A stretch of 46,578 nt of DNA from JARIHD01 sp964610985 (GTDB taxonomy: Bacteria > Patescibacteriota > Saccharimonadia > Saccharimonadales > UBA4665), in contig CAZSZJ010000010.1 in assembly GCA_964610985.1 (NCBI GenBank), positions 1 to 46,578 of the forward strand, in the 5' to 3' direction. The position numbers and the translations under genes are program-made. Shown here in pieces: positions 24,202 through 31,188 of the stretch (the stretch's first letter is position 1; the number at the start of each line of letters is the position of its first letter). The notes under the pieces are model-generated. The model had not been told where the DNA came from, ran no database searches, and saw only the letters and a program-made list of their open reading frames with translations.

Positions 24202-24723
24202 ATGGCTTTAACCAAACAAGAAAAAGACGACGTTGTAGCAAAAGTCGCTGACCTGCTGTCATCTTCCCGGATGACCGTTGTTGCCAAATACCAGGGCACA
24301 ACCGTAAAGGCAATCCAGCAACTGCGCCGCGATGCTCGTGGCAACGGCACGAAAGTGCGAGTTGTCAAAAACCGGTTGCTCATTAAAGCTTTGCAGCAAA
24401 ACGACGCTCTCAAAGGTGTCGACGTTAGCAGCCTGAGCGGCATGCTCCTTTACGCCTTCAACAGCGAAGACGAAGTAGCAGCCGCTAAGGCCCTGGCTGA
24501 CTTTGCAAAAGCCAACCCAACCATCGAATTCGTCGGTGCAATTACCCCAGAAGGTGTATTTGCGAGTGCCGATGAAGTCAAAGCCCTGGCCGCATTGCCA
24601 GGCAAGAACGAGCTCATTGCTCAGGTTATCGCAACCCTAAACTCACCAGTCAACGACGTCATGAATGGCCTTTCCGGCAATTTGCACGCCTTGCTTGACG
24701 GTGTCGAAGCGAAAGCCGCTTAA
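24202..24723 (+). CDS. rplJ: Ribosomal protein uL10
   Basis: L10 anchors the L7/L12 dimers to the ribosomal stalk base. The 173-aa protein is full length: LTKQEKDDVVAKVADLLSSS at the start, VVAKYQGTTVKAIQQLRRD, then VRVVKNRLLIKAL, and a helical C-terminal tail that binds L7/L12. ATG 24202 follows AAGGA (24191-24195) at good spacing. It is followed by rplL after 22 bp in the conserved order. Confidence 0.96.
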   Translation: MALTKQEKDDVVAKVADLLSSSRMTVVAKYQGTTVKAIQQLRRDARGNGTKVRVVKNRLLIKALQQNDALKGVDVSSLSGMLLYAFNSEDEVAAAKALADFAKANPTIEFVGAITPEGVFASADEVKALAALPGKNELIAQVIATLNSPVNDVMNGLSGNLHALLDGVEAKAA

Positions 24724-24745
24724 CCTAACGAAAGGAACCATGAAA

Positions 24746-25126
24746 ATGGCTAAAGATCTAAAGAAATTGGCAGAAGAGCTGACCGGCTTGACTGTCCTCG
24801 AAGTAAACGAACTCAAGAACATCCTGAAGGATGAATACGGCATCGAGCCAGCTGCTGCAGCTGTCGCTGTTGCTGCCCCTGCTGCTGGTGACGGCGCTGC
24901 CGCTGTTGACGAAAAGGCTGAATGGGACGTTGTCCTGAAAGACGCCGGCTCTCAGAAAGTAGCCGTGATCAAGGCTGTTAAGGACGTTACTGGCCTTGGC
25001 CTTGGTGAAGCGAAAGCTCTTGTTGATGGCGCTCCAAAGACCATCCTTGAAAAAGCTTCCAAAGAAGACGCAGAAGCTGCCAAGAAAGCGCTTGTTGACG
25101 CTGGCGCTACTGTTGACCTTGCCTAG
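24746..25126 (+). CDS. rplL: Ribosomal protein bL12 (L7/L12)
   Basis: L7/L12 is the multicopy stalk protein that recruits translational GTPases. The 126-aa protein has an N-terminal dimerisation domain (KDLKKLAEELTGLTVLEVNE), an Ala-rich hinge (about 38-55) and the conserved C-terminal domain with AVIKAVKDVTGLGLGEAKAL and VEKAPK-equivalent VDGAPK. ATG 24746 lies nine bases after AAAGGA (24731-24736); ATG 24740, two codons upstream, has a spacing of only three. No rpoB follows; the operon ends in a strong terminator. Confidence 0.97.
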   Translation: MAKDLKKLAEELTGLTVLEVNELKNILKDEYGIEPAAAAVAVAAPAAGDGAAAVDEKAEWDVVLKDAGSQKVAVIKAVKDVTGLGLGEAKALVDGAPKTILEKASKEDAEAAKKALVDAGATVDLA

Positions 25127-25147
25127 TCTATTCTATATAGACAAAGC

Positions 25148-25183
25148 AAAAACCGCCCGGACGTATGCGCCGGGCGGTTTTTT
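25148..25183. terminator. Bidirectional terminator between rplL and the minus cluster
   Basis: AAAACCGCCCGG (about 25149-25160) pairs with CCGGGCGGTTTT (25170-25181) around a 9-nt loop, with A- and T-runs on the two sides. It can terminate rplJL on the plus strand and the 25182-25805 gene on the minus strand. Confidence 0.88.
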
Positions 25184-25805
25184 ATGCCTCGATAACTGAC
25201 AATCCGAGTTCGCGAAAACCCTCCCGCTTGTCGGATTCGCCCAAAGCGCACACCATATTTGCGTCATAAGCCGTCGTCATGCACAGACAGGCAGCCGCAA
25301 GAGCGCGGTTACTCAGTTCGGGCATGTCATTCTGGCGAATCGCATCATTTAGGGCCTCATCCGAGGGCCAGCGTAGTTCAAAAGATTCGCCAGGACAGGG
25401 AACATCCTGCGGTATGATGCCCCATGCAGCCGGGACATCAAGCAAAAGACGCGTGACATGCTGCACCCAACGCCTGGCCGACGGCGAATAGCCACCCACT
25501 CCAATGTCGTACGCAACGCCCAAACGCGTTAAAACAGATCGCACCGCTACTTGTGAAGCGTCCAGAGCCAGCATCGGATCATGAAACATGTGTGGCGGCG
25601 CTTCGGTCATATCCGAACTCACATTGGCCGTACCTTTTATATCCAGAATGGCAGCAATATTAGCAGCCGCCAGACCAACTTCTGTTTCGCCCGCCAGCGC
25701 CCTGGGATGAGAAAAAGGCGTTCTGTGTACAGGCTCAGGAGCCGTATTGCTTACCTCGAGCCTTAAATACGCTGACCGCTGAGCACGTCTTATGCGTCCC
25801 GACAT
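25182..25805 (-). CDS. Array paralogue 1 (unknown family)
   Basis: I do not recognise this 207-aa protein. It begins with the basic MSGRIRRAQRS tag seen in its neighbours and its last 45 residues fit the array's C-terminal pattern (ALAAACLCMTTA, then LGESDKREGFRELGLS), compared with ALAAFNFVRMATG and LAESEYHRALAELDLP in the third member. It is the most divergent copy. No signal peptide or membrane helix is visible. A minus-strand TACACT (25816-25821) lies ten bases before the start. Its stop adjoins the shared terminator. Confidence 0.55.
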   Translation of the reverse strand: MSGRIRRAQRSAYLRLEVSNTAPEPVHRTPFSHPRALAGETEVGLAAANIAAILDIKGTANVSSDMTEAPPHMFHDPMLALDASQVAVRSVLTRLGVAYDIGVGGYSPSARRWVQHVTRLLLDVPAAWGIIPQDVPCPGESFELRWPSDEALNDAIRQNDMPELSNRALAAACLCMTTAYDANMVCALGESDKREGFRELGLSVIEA

Positions 25806-25843
25806 ATTGAACGGTAGTGTACGCGAAGAATTTTTGTTTGTAA

Positions 25844-26500
25844 TTAACTTTTTTCAAGAAGACCAAGCGCGGTCATACCCATCGTCAGTTCACCCGGACT
25901 CATATCGCCCATACCATTCGGACCCGGCATCCAGTAAGGACAAATGGAACCCTTCAGAAGATTAAAACTCGTTTTAGCCATAAGTAGCGTCAAATCATCT
26001 CTATTATATTTTGTGGATTTATCTCCTGCTATCCACATCGTCGTGTGCGTTGCTCCTCGCAGTTGCTGCCCCTTGACCCACACAAACACAGCCGACCTCC
26101 GTACCCTTTCTTTTCCAGGGTCTCGCTCGGTAATATACACCAACGCGTGTCTGCCAAGCCTATTTTCTTCGTATTTTCCGATAGCCGTAAGTTTCGAATA
26201 GGATAAACCCAGCGGCAAGTTTGACACATGACGTTTCGAGATACACATGACATCCTCTTGCACTCCATTACGCCATGCCATGAGCTCTTTTATACTTCTA
26301 AGAAACAACGTCGCCTGCTGCGCCGCTAATGGAGAAGAATCGAGCTCCATATGTTCATTGACCAGCTCGTCGGCAGGAAACTGATAGCGTTCAGAAAACG
26401 GTATAATTGTCGTTAATGCCGCTGCGTTCCGAGACTCTTCAGGGGTAAGAGCAGGGTGCGGCGGCACTAGCCGCGGACGATTTGAACGGGAATCAGACAT
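25844..26500 (-). CDS. Array paralogue 2 (unknown family)
   Basis: This 218-aa protein is not recognised. It shares the short basic N-terminus with RPRLVPP and a C-terminal part with LTLLMAKTSFNLLKGS, then PGELTMGMTALGLLE, matching the array pattern of a hydrophobic helix followed by a short amphipathic end. The middle (about 75-165) is beta-like with Arg/Lys-rich strands. Minus-strand TATGAT (26512-26517) lies 11 bases before the start and overlaps the stop region of the next array member, so it has its own promoter despite the 12-bp gap. Confidence 0.6.
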   Translation of the reverse strand: MSDSRSNRPRLVPPHPALTPEESRNAAALTTIIPFSERYQFPADELVNEHMELDSSPLAAQQATLFLRSIKELMAWRNGVQEDVMCISKRHVSNLPLGLSYSKLTAIGKYEENRLGRHALVYITERDPGKERVRRSAVFVWVKGQQLRGATHTTMWIAGDKSTKYNRDDLTLLMAKTSFNLLKGSICPYWMPGPNGMGDMSPGELTMGMTALGLLEKS

Positions 26501-26512
26501 CGTCCAATCCTA

Positions 26513-27256
26513 TCATAATGACAAAGGAAGATCCAATTCGGCAAGGGCCCTGTGATATTCGCTTTCGGCAAGATGGGGAATGTTGTAATGGCGGTCCCAG
26601 TGTTGTCCCGTAGCCATGCGCACAAAGTTGAATGCCGCGAGAGCTTGTCCCACACGGACTACTCCATGACTGCGATCGGGTATCTCTTCTAGGATGTCTT
26701 CGTTTAAAATATCCCGCTCATCTCCTGTCATGGCCGCCCGGGTAAGCAATGTTTTTTGACTCGCATCGGCGAATGCGGCCAACCTCTTGGTATGGAGATC
26801 GGAACAATGAAAAGTGAGGAGTTTCATCTTTCTGGCCAAAGTTTCGCTATCGGTACAAGCACTGACAGACAAAGCGGCTACGAACCCTTCCGGGCGTTTC
26901 TGGAAATATCCGGCAGTCCGCATGGCAAGAGGCTGAAACTGCGGCGGGGCGCTTACTTGCCAAGTACTTTGTAACCGTATCATATCGCCTCCGGAAAGTG
27001 GAACGTCGGGCCCGCCCTGAACGCGCATAAGACGCCCGATACCATTACATATCGCCATTATCTCTTTAGTCCCCATAACGGCTTCAGGCTGGCCAAACAA
27101 GCCAAGGCACGGTGTAAAAACAGGATAGTTGCAATTGAGCGACTTGTTGGCGTCGATCAAAGCGCCCGCAGAAACGGGTGCGGGGACGGATTCGGTAGGA
27201 GCAGAGAGGCCGCCCGGTATCAGTCGAAATGGATGCTGCCGTCTATGCTTTGACAT
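26513..27256 (-). CDS. Array paralogue 3 (unknown family)
   Basis: The 247-aa protein has N-terminal MSKHRRQHPFRLIPGG, a Pro/Ala-rich linker, and a mixed alpha/beta body of unknown function. Its C-terminus VGQALAAFNFVRMATGQ, then I-P-H-L-A-E-S-E-Y, then LAELDLPL is closest to array member 4, so these two are the most recent duplicates. Several Cys residues occur without a clear metal-site spacing. A minus-strand TAATAA (27265-27270) eight bases upstream is a weak -10 candidate. Confidence 0.6.
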   Translation of the reverse strand: MSKHRRQHPFRLIPGGLSAPTESVPAPVSAGALIDANKSLNCNYPVFTPCLGLFGQPEAVMGTKEIMAICNGIGRLMRVQGGPDVPLSGGDMIRLQSTWQVSAPPQFQPLAMRTAGYFQKRPEGFVAALSVSACTDSETLARKMKLLTFHCSDLHTKRLAAFADASQKTLLTRAAMTGDERDILNEDILEEIPDRSHGVVRVGQALAAFNFVRMATGQHWDRHYNIPHLAESEYHRALAELDLPLSL

Positions 27257-27299
27257 ACTATGTTTTATTAACCTTGGGGGCTTTGGGATCGACTAATGG

Positions 27300-28016
27300 C
27301 TACAACTTTTCACCGATGAGCGGCAGACCCAATTCGGCCATACCTTTATAATATTCTCCCTCGCCCAAACGAGGAATACGTGAATAGGCTCCCGCACGCT
27401 GCCCGAGCGCCAGACGCACAAAATTAAACGCAGCCGCAGCTTGCCCGGCGCGAACCGGATTGTCGCTGACCAAGCCAAGTCTTCTCGTGTTCGTAATCCT
27501 CAAATCCGGATCCGTATCTATTTCGACGTATTTTCTGGTCATCCATGCCATAGGCTGTCCATCCACACGATCAGGATTAAAACATTGTATGTACACGGCT
27601 TTGGTAGAAGATGTATGCCTGACGGTACGCACACTGGCCCCCAGCGTAGCGACGACACCCGTTTGTCGTATCTCATGCCCTGCCAACATCAAAGGATTTG
27701 AGAGGCGCAGGTGATGCGGACGATCCCCCCAACTTCGCCAATCTGCATAAAGCTCATCCTCGTCAACCCCAAAATGCGTATTCAGAAGCTGTTTGACGCT
27801 ATCGCAAATTACCCCTATTTCAGGGGCATTTATAGTAGCGCTCGGATCACCAAAAATCTCTCCAGGACGATTATAAAAAACAGTATGCAGGCATGGGTCC
27901 GCTCCTTTCGGAGTCGATAGGCCGGCATCAGACGATTCGTGAGCCGAACCCATGCTATCACCGCCCCCTTCGAGCAATGGTGGGGCGAGCATCAACCTTC
28001 TATGTCTTCCACTCAT
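27300..28016 (-). CDS. Array paralogue 4 (unknown family)
   Basis: The 238-aa protein shares N-terminal MSGRHRRLMLAPP and C-terminal AGQAAAAFNFVRLALGQ, then I-P-R-L-G-E-G-E-Y, then MAELGLPL with member 3. Residues about 58-80 (INAPEIGVICDSVKQLL) correspond to member 3's TKEIMAICNGIGRLM and member 5's LPWHIRALCGSVGALM, so similarity extends beyond the C-terminus. Its promoter is the best in the array: TTAACA-17-TATAAT on the minus strand (28027-28055), ten bases before the ATG. Confidence 0.62.
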   Translation of the reverse strand: MSGRHRRLMLAPPLLEGGGDSMGSAHESSDAGLSTPKGADPCLHTVFYNRPGEIFGDPSATINAPEIGVICDSVKQLLNTHFGVDEDELYADWRSWGDRPHHLRLSNPLMLAGHEIRQTGVVATLGASVRTVRHTSSTKAVYIQCFNPDRVDGQPMAWMTRKYVEIDTDPDLRITNTRRLGLVSDNPVRAGQAAAAFNFVRLALGQRAGAYSRIPRLGEGEYYKGMAELGLPLIGEKL

Positions 28017-28026
28017 ATCAACGACA

Positions 28027-28055
28027 ATTATATCATAAATTTAAGCATATGTTAA
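28027..28055 (-). promoter_or_regulatory. Promoter of array paralogue 4
   Basis: On the minus strand TTAACA (28050-28055), 17-bp spacer and consensus TATAAT (28027-28032) end ten bases before ATG 28016. No Shine-Dalgarno sequence is present. Confidence 0.7.
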
Positions 28056-28774
28056 TAATCATTCGTAGGCTGCGGGAGTCGTGGCAGGTTCAAATTTTCA
28101 AAAGCGAAAGGGATTTCTGCTTCGGGAATGGGTCGGAGGGCTGGATTAACGCCCGCATCGAATCCGACCGAAGACCGCAGCAGTGTAAATGCAGCCCTGG
28201 CCTGATAGACCGTCACCGGATTGGTTTCGTTGGCATGCAAATACGCTGCGGCGTCGTCGCCCCCAGGCACGTAGTACATGTTTCGAGAGGCAGCGGCGGG
28301 GTCGGGTTGATCGGGAGCCCACAGCTTGGGAGCATGAAAGACCAGCCTGTTCTGCCATCGGTCGCGAGCTTTGTTTCCCACTAGCACCGACGGGCCTAGG
28401 TGAACGGTAATATTTTGATCGGTTTCGTGGTATCCGGCTCCGATACAAGGATGCGAACTATTCATATAATCCCGGGCCAGGTCGACATAACGACGATCCA
28501 TTTTAAAAGATCGCCCTTCAGGCTCGCCAAAACGGCGACGCATCAATGCGCCTACTGATCCACAAAGTGCCCGGATATGCCAGGGCAGCATGGGAGCATG
28601 CTGTTCCAGGGAAATGCTGGTTGGATTTTTATACGGTGCTATAGGTCTTTTGGGTCCGAGGATGGGAATAATTTCGGTGAGATCCTTCATCCGATCCGGG
28701 TCTTCAGCTTGCTCCTCCCGGGGCGTGTCCCGTAAGAGGCGCAGGTGCCTTGTGTGAGGTGATTTTCTACTCAT
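28052..28774 (-). CDS. Array paralogue 5 (unknown family)
   Basis: The 240-aa protein, first in the minus-strand direction, begins MSRKSPHTRHLRLLRD and ends with the array pattern YQARAAFTLLRSSVGFD, then I-P-E-A-E-I, then FENLNLPRLP. Its ALCGSVGALM segment (about 70-80) is shared with members 3 and 4. No catalytic motif, signal peptide or membrane segment is recognisable. A minus-strand TATAAT (28784-28789) lies nine bases before the start, with no Shine-Dalgarno sequence. Confidence 0.6.
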   Translation of the reverse strand: MSRKSPHTRHLRLLRDTPREEQAEDPDRMKDLTEIIPILGPKRPIAPYKNPTSISLEQHAPMLPWHIRALCGSVGALMRRRFGEPEGRSFKMDRRYVDLARDYMNSSHPCIGAGYHETDQNITVHLGPSVLVGNKARDRWQNRLVFHAPKLWAPDQPDPAAASRNMYYVPGGDDAAAYLHANETNPVTVYQARAAFTLLRSSVGFDAGVNPALRPIPEAEIPFAFENLNLPRLPQPTNDY

Positions 28775-28823
28775 AAAGTGCAGATTATACTTTCAAAACT
28801 CAGCAAACACAATGATTTTATTT

Positions 28824-28851
28824 TTGCGTACCCAGGCGTTTTTGGTATACT
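28824..28851 (+). promoter_or_regulatory. Promoter upstream of the 28999 gene
   Basis: TTGCGT (28824-28829), 16-bp spacer and TATACT (28846-28851) preceded by TGG as an extended -10. Transcription near 28858 leaves a leader of about 140 nt, long for this window, that includes a TTATCCACA at 28886-28894. Confidence 0.5.
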
Positions 28852-28885
28852 TAATCTCGTTGTTCAAAAAAGAAAAAGCTGTGAG

Positions 28886-28894
28886 TTATCCACA
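28886..28894 (+). promoter_or_regulatory. Perfect DnaA-box 9-mer
   Basis: TTATCCACA matches the consensus DnaA box exactly and lies in the leader of the 28999 gene. Only this one is seen in the intergenic region, so it may be a regulatory site or chance; it does not by itself mark an origin. Confidence 0.35.
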
Positions 28895-28998
28895 GTTGGC
28901 TACGTATGTTTTGACTTGTTTTAGTAAACATGGTAGTTTTAAAATTAAGTGTAGAGAAACAAACACTTCTGTGTGACATAAGAGAGACGAAACAAAAT

Positions 28999-29508
28999 AT
29001 GGCAGACGTACCAGACAAGCAAATCAAAAGACTGCGGGCACTCATCCAAGAAGCTGAGACAAACCTGGCGGCAGCTACTGAGCTGCTGGTAAGTCTGGTT
29101 GGTGACGACGAGAAAGTCGCGCCTATTGCCCAAGACGAAAACATCGGCAAGGTCATAGAAGGTGTATTTGACGGCCAAAACATGGTCGGCTCGGACGGCA
29201 AAATGTATCCGGTACCCGCCAACTACGCCAGCAAATCAAAGCTTGTCCAAGGCGACATACTCAAACTCACCATCGCCGACGACGGCACATTCCTGTACAA
29301 GCAGATTGGCCCGATTCCCCGCAAACAAGTTGTAGGCACGCTCAAATTCGAAAACGGCCGCTATTTTGTAGAAGTCGGCTCCAAAGAATACCACGTACTA
29401 CTGGCCAGCGTAACCTACTTTAAGGCCAAGCCAGGCGACCAAGTCAGCGTCAATGTCCCCGAAGACGACGAAGCAGCCGAGTGGGCTGCTTTGGAAGCAG
29501 CGCTTTAG
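28999..29508 (+). CDS. Conserved CPR-type protein, coiled coil plus beta-barrel-like domain
   Basis: The 169-aa protein starts with an amphipathic helix (about 5-32) and continues with an all-beta segment (about 45-150) containing IEGVFDGQNMVGSDGKMYPV, then ANYASKSKLVQGDILKLTI, then VLLASVTYFKAKPGDQV. I recall very similar sequences as uncharacterised proteins in many CPR genomes; the beta part suggests an OB- or TRAM-like fold, but no function is known to me. ATG 28999 is chosen over 28930 because it starts at the conserved helix. It converges with the 29505 gene (4-bp overlap). Confidence 0.7.
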   Translation: MADVPDKQIKRLRALIQEAETNLAAATELLVSLVGDDEKVAPIAQDENIGKVIEGVFDGQNMVGSDGKMYPVPANYASKSKLVQGDILKLTIADDGTFLYKQIGPIPRKQVVGTLKFENGRYFVEVGSKEYHVLLASVTYFKAKPGDQVSVNVPEDDEAAEWAALEAAL

Positions 29509-30236
29509 TCCCAGAGAGTCTCATCTTCAAAACGATACGGCATAGCTCGCCGAAAAGTCCCCAGCGAGAGGGGGGCATCGTTATCATAGGTATCGGGCAT
29601 AGGTATCTGTTGGGAATTTAAAATCTTTTCATCCAAGTGTATAACCCCCATAAAGCTTGCATGAGCGATAGCTTGTGGCGCATTGTTGGCTTCAAGCATT
29701 CCGAAGGAACGGCAGAGCCCCGTGTAAACATGCCGCAGAGCCTGACGGTCCGTCAGATGATCCGGCGCAAACTGCTCAGCAATTTCTTTGCGCGACATGC
29801 CCCACGCCAAACACGAGAGGTAAGTACGCCACTGCGCAGGGATAACTTCTGATTTATCGTAAGAAAGATGCGATCGAAATGGCACAGTAAACCGTGAACT
29901 GGGCACAAGAGTGCTATCGCGAAGCGCGACTACCTGCATAGTGGAACCTTCCGATGGGGCCATAGTAGGATGATATTTTTTTCCGGGTCTTTTCAGGTCC
30001 TTTTCTTGCAACAAACCAGCTTTAATTGCCATTGCCGCAGCACGGGTACGCATCTCTAGTTCGGTTAGTTTTGCAGGAAGCCTTAAATCTTTATGTAGCT
30101 CGATGGTACGGTTTCTAATGCTAAGGAGTCTCGAGCCAAAAAAAAGGCGGGTCATATCTTTTGCCGTAAGACCATTCGCAGACGACTCAATAATATGAGC
30201 TCCTGACTTATCTATAGTGTGCAAAATTTCGGGCAT
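29505..30236 (-). CDS. Double GerE-like HTH protein, paralogue of the next gene
   Basis: The 243-aa protein has two degenerate GerE-like units: residues about 8-76 (IDKSGAHIIESSANGLTAKD through RAAAMAIKAGLL) and about 131-201 (VIPAQWRTYLSCLAWGMSRKE through PQAIAHASFMGVIHLD). Both halves and the Y-x-P-T-M linker match the adjacent 30308-31027 protein, so the two are tandem duplicates. No sensory domain is seen. Minus-strand TAGAGT (30246-30251) lies nine bases before the ATG. Confidence 0.65.
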   Translation of the reverse strand: MPEILHTIDKSGAHIIESSANGLTAKDMTRLFFGSRLLSIRNRTIELHKDLRLPAKLTELEMRTRAAAMAIKAGLLQEKDLKRPGKKYHPTMAPSEGSTMQVVALRDSTLVPSSRFTVPFRSHLSYDKSEVIPAQWRTYLSCLAWGMSRKEIAEQFAPDHLTDRQALRHVYTGLCRSFGMLEANNAPQAIAHASFMGVIHLDEKILNSQQIPMPDTYDNDAPLSLGTFRRAMPYRFEDETLWD

Positions 30237-30307
30237 AGCGAGTTAACTCTAGTGTTTCAGTTTATTCAGTAATTTTCTACAATACTATATTAGTGCTAAT
30301 CCTGCAA

Positions 30308-31027
30308 TTATAAACCGTCTAGTTCGAGCGGCAACCTATGGGCGAACCTTTCAAACGGAATAGTCACACTATCCTCGTAAACGAAGGGGTGGGGCGGTTC
30401 GATGATTGTAGGGTCAAGCACCCGGGGGTCGATCTTTAGGGCGCCCCAATGATGTGCATGGGCGATAGCCTGTGGCCCGTCTACAGCGCCCAAAAGCTCA
30501 TAGGTCTTTTTTATATTTTTACTGGCATGGCGAAAAGCATTTTCCGGATCCTTGCACCATGGATGCAGTTCGCTGATTCTTCTGATACTTAGACCCCACG
30601 TTGCATACGAAAGATATGTAAGCCTAAGGGGACTGAGCGTGATTCCTTTTTCGCTTGCAATGTTCCGGCCGGGCTGAATATAACCGGAAGAGCTAAGGTT
30701 ACTCTTCTTAATTTGGATCAAGGCATCCTCATCGGCTCGCATGGTGGGGGCGTAGAGTTCATAAGGCTTCTTTTCATCTGATGCTTTGAACAAACCCGCG
30801 GCGATCATCATCGAGGTGGCGCGTCTGCGAGTACTGGACATCCCGGAAATACCTAAATCTTCGTACAACAACTGGGCATGCCTTTTCATGGTTAGAGGCG
30901 CTAAATAAAAAATACGCCCGATGGCGTTAAAACTGTGCCCGTTTGCAAGTCCCTCGGCAACTTGGGAGCCGCGCCACGTAATATATCTTGTTTCTATCAT
31001 TTCTTTAACCCGCCGGTGCGTTGGCAT
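30308..31027 (-). CDS. Double GerE-like HTH protein
   Basis: The 239-aa protein has GerE-like units at about 14-80 (ITWRGSQVAEGLANGHSFNA, then T-M-K-R-H-A, then MMIAAGLF) and about 130-200 (LSPLRLTYLSYATWGLSIRR through PQAIAHAHHWGALKID), separated by a linker with YAPTM. It pairs with the downstream paralogue, 71 bp away. The start may be 31027 or the in-frame ATG 31000; no decisive promoter or ribosome site is seen. It is divergent from dnaX. Confidence 0.62.
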   Translation of the reverse strand: MPTHRRVKEMIETRYITWRGSQVAEGLANGHSFNAIGRIFYLAPLTMKRHAQLLYEDLGISGMSSTRRRATSMMIAAGLFKASDEKKPYELYAPTMRADEDALIQIKKSNLSSSGYIQPGRNIASEKGITLSPLRLTYLSYATWGLSIRRISELHPWCKDPENAFRHASKNIKKTYELLGAVDGPQAIAHAHHWGALKIDPRVLDPTIIEPPHPFVYEDSVTIPFERFAHRLPLELDGL

Positions 31028-31173
31028 AGCTTAATGTGAAACAGGCGATAACCGCCGTATCTTGCGGCGATAACACCGGACTTTCTAGAGTTCCAAACAT
31101 TCGCATTACTATACGGCGCTACGCCCAAAAGGCAAGCAGAAAAAACACAACAGCGCGCGCGCCAAATCCTGCG

Positions 31174-31179
31174 TATAAT
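31174..31179 (+). promoter_or_regulatory. -10 box of dnaX
   Basis: Consensus TATAAT ends nine bases before ATG 31189. The longest open frame (31036) would have to be translated through it, so it decides the dnaX start. No good -35 lies 17 bp upstream. Confidence 0.6.
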
Positions 31180-31188
31180 ACAAATCAA

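Noticed and set aside
28886..28894. Replication origin near dnaX/dnaB
   Set aside because: Only isolated DnaA boxes are seen; there is no box cluster, AT-rich unwinding region, dnaA or dnaN.
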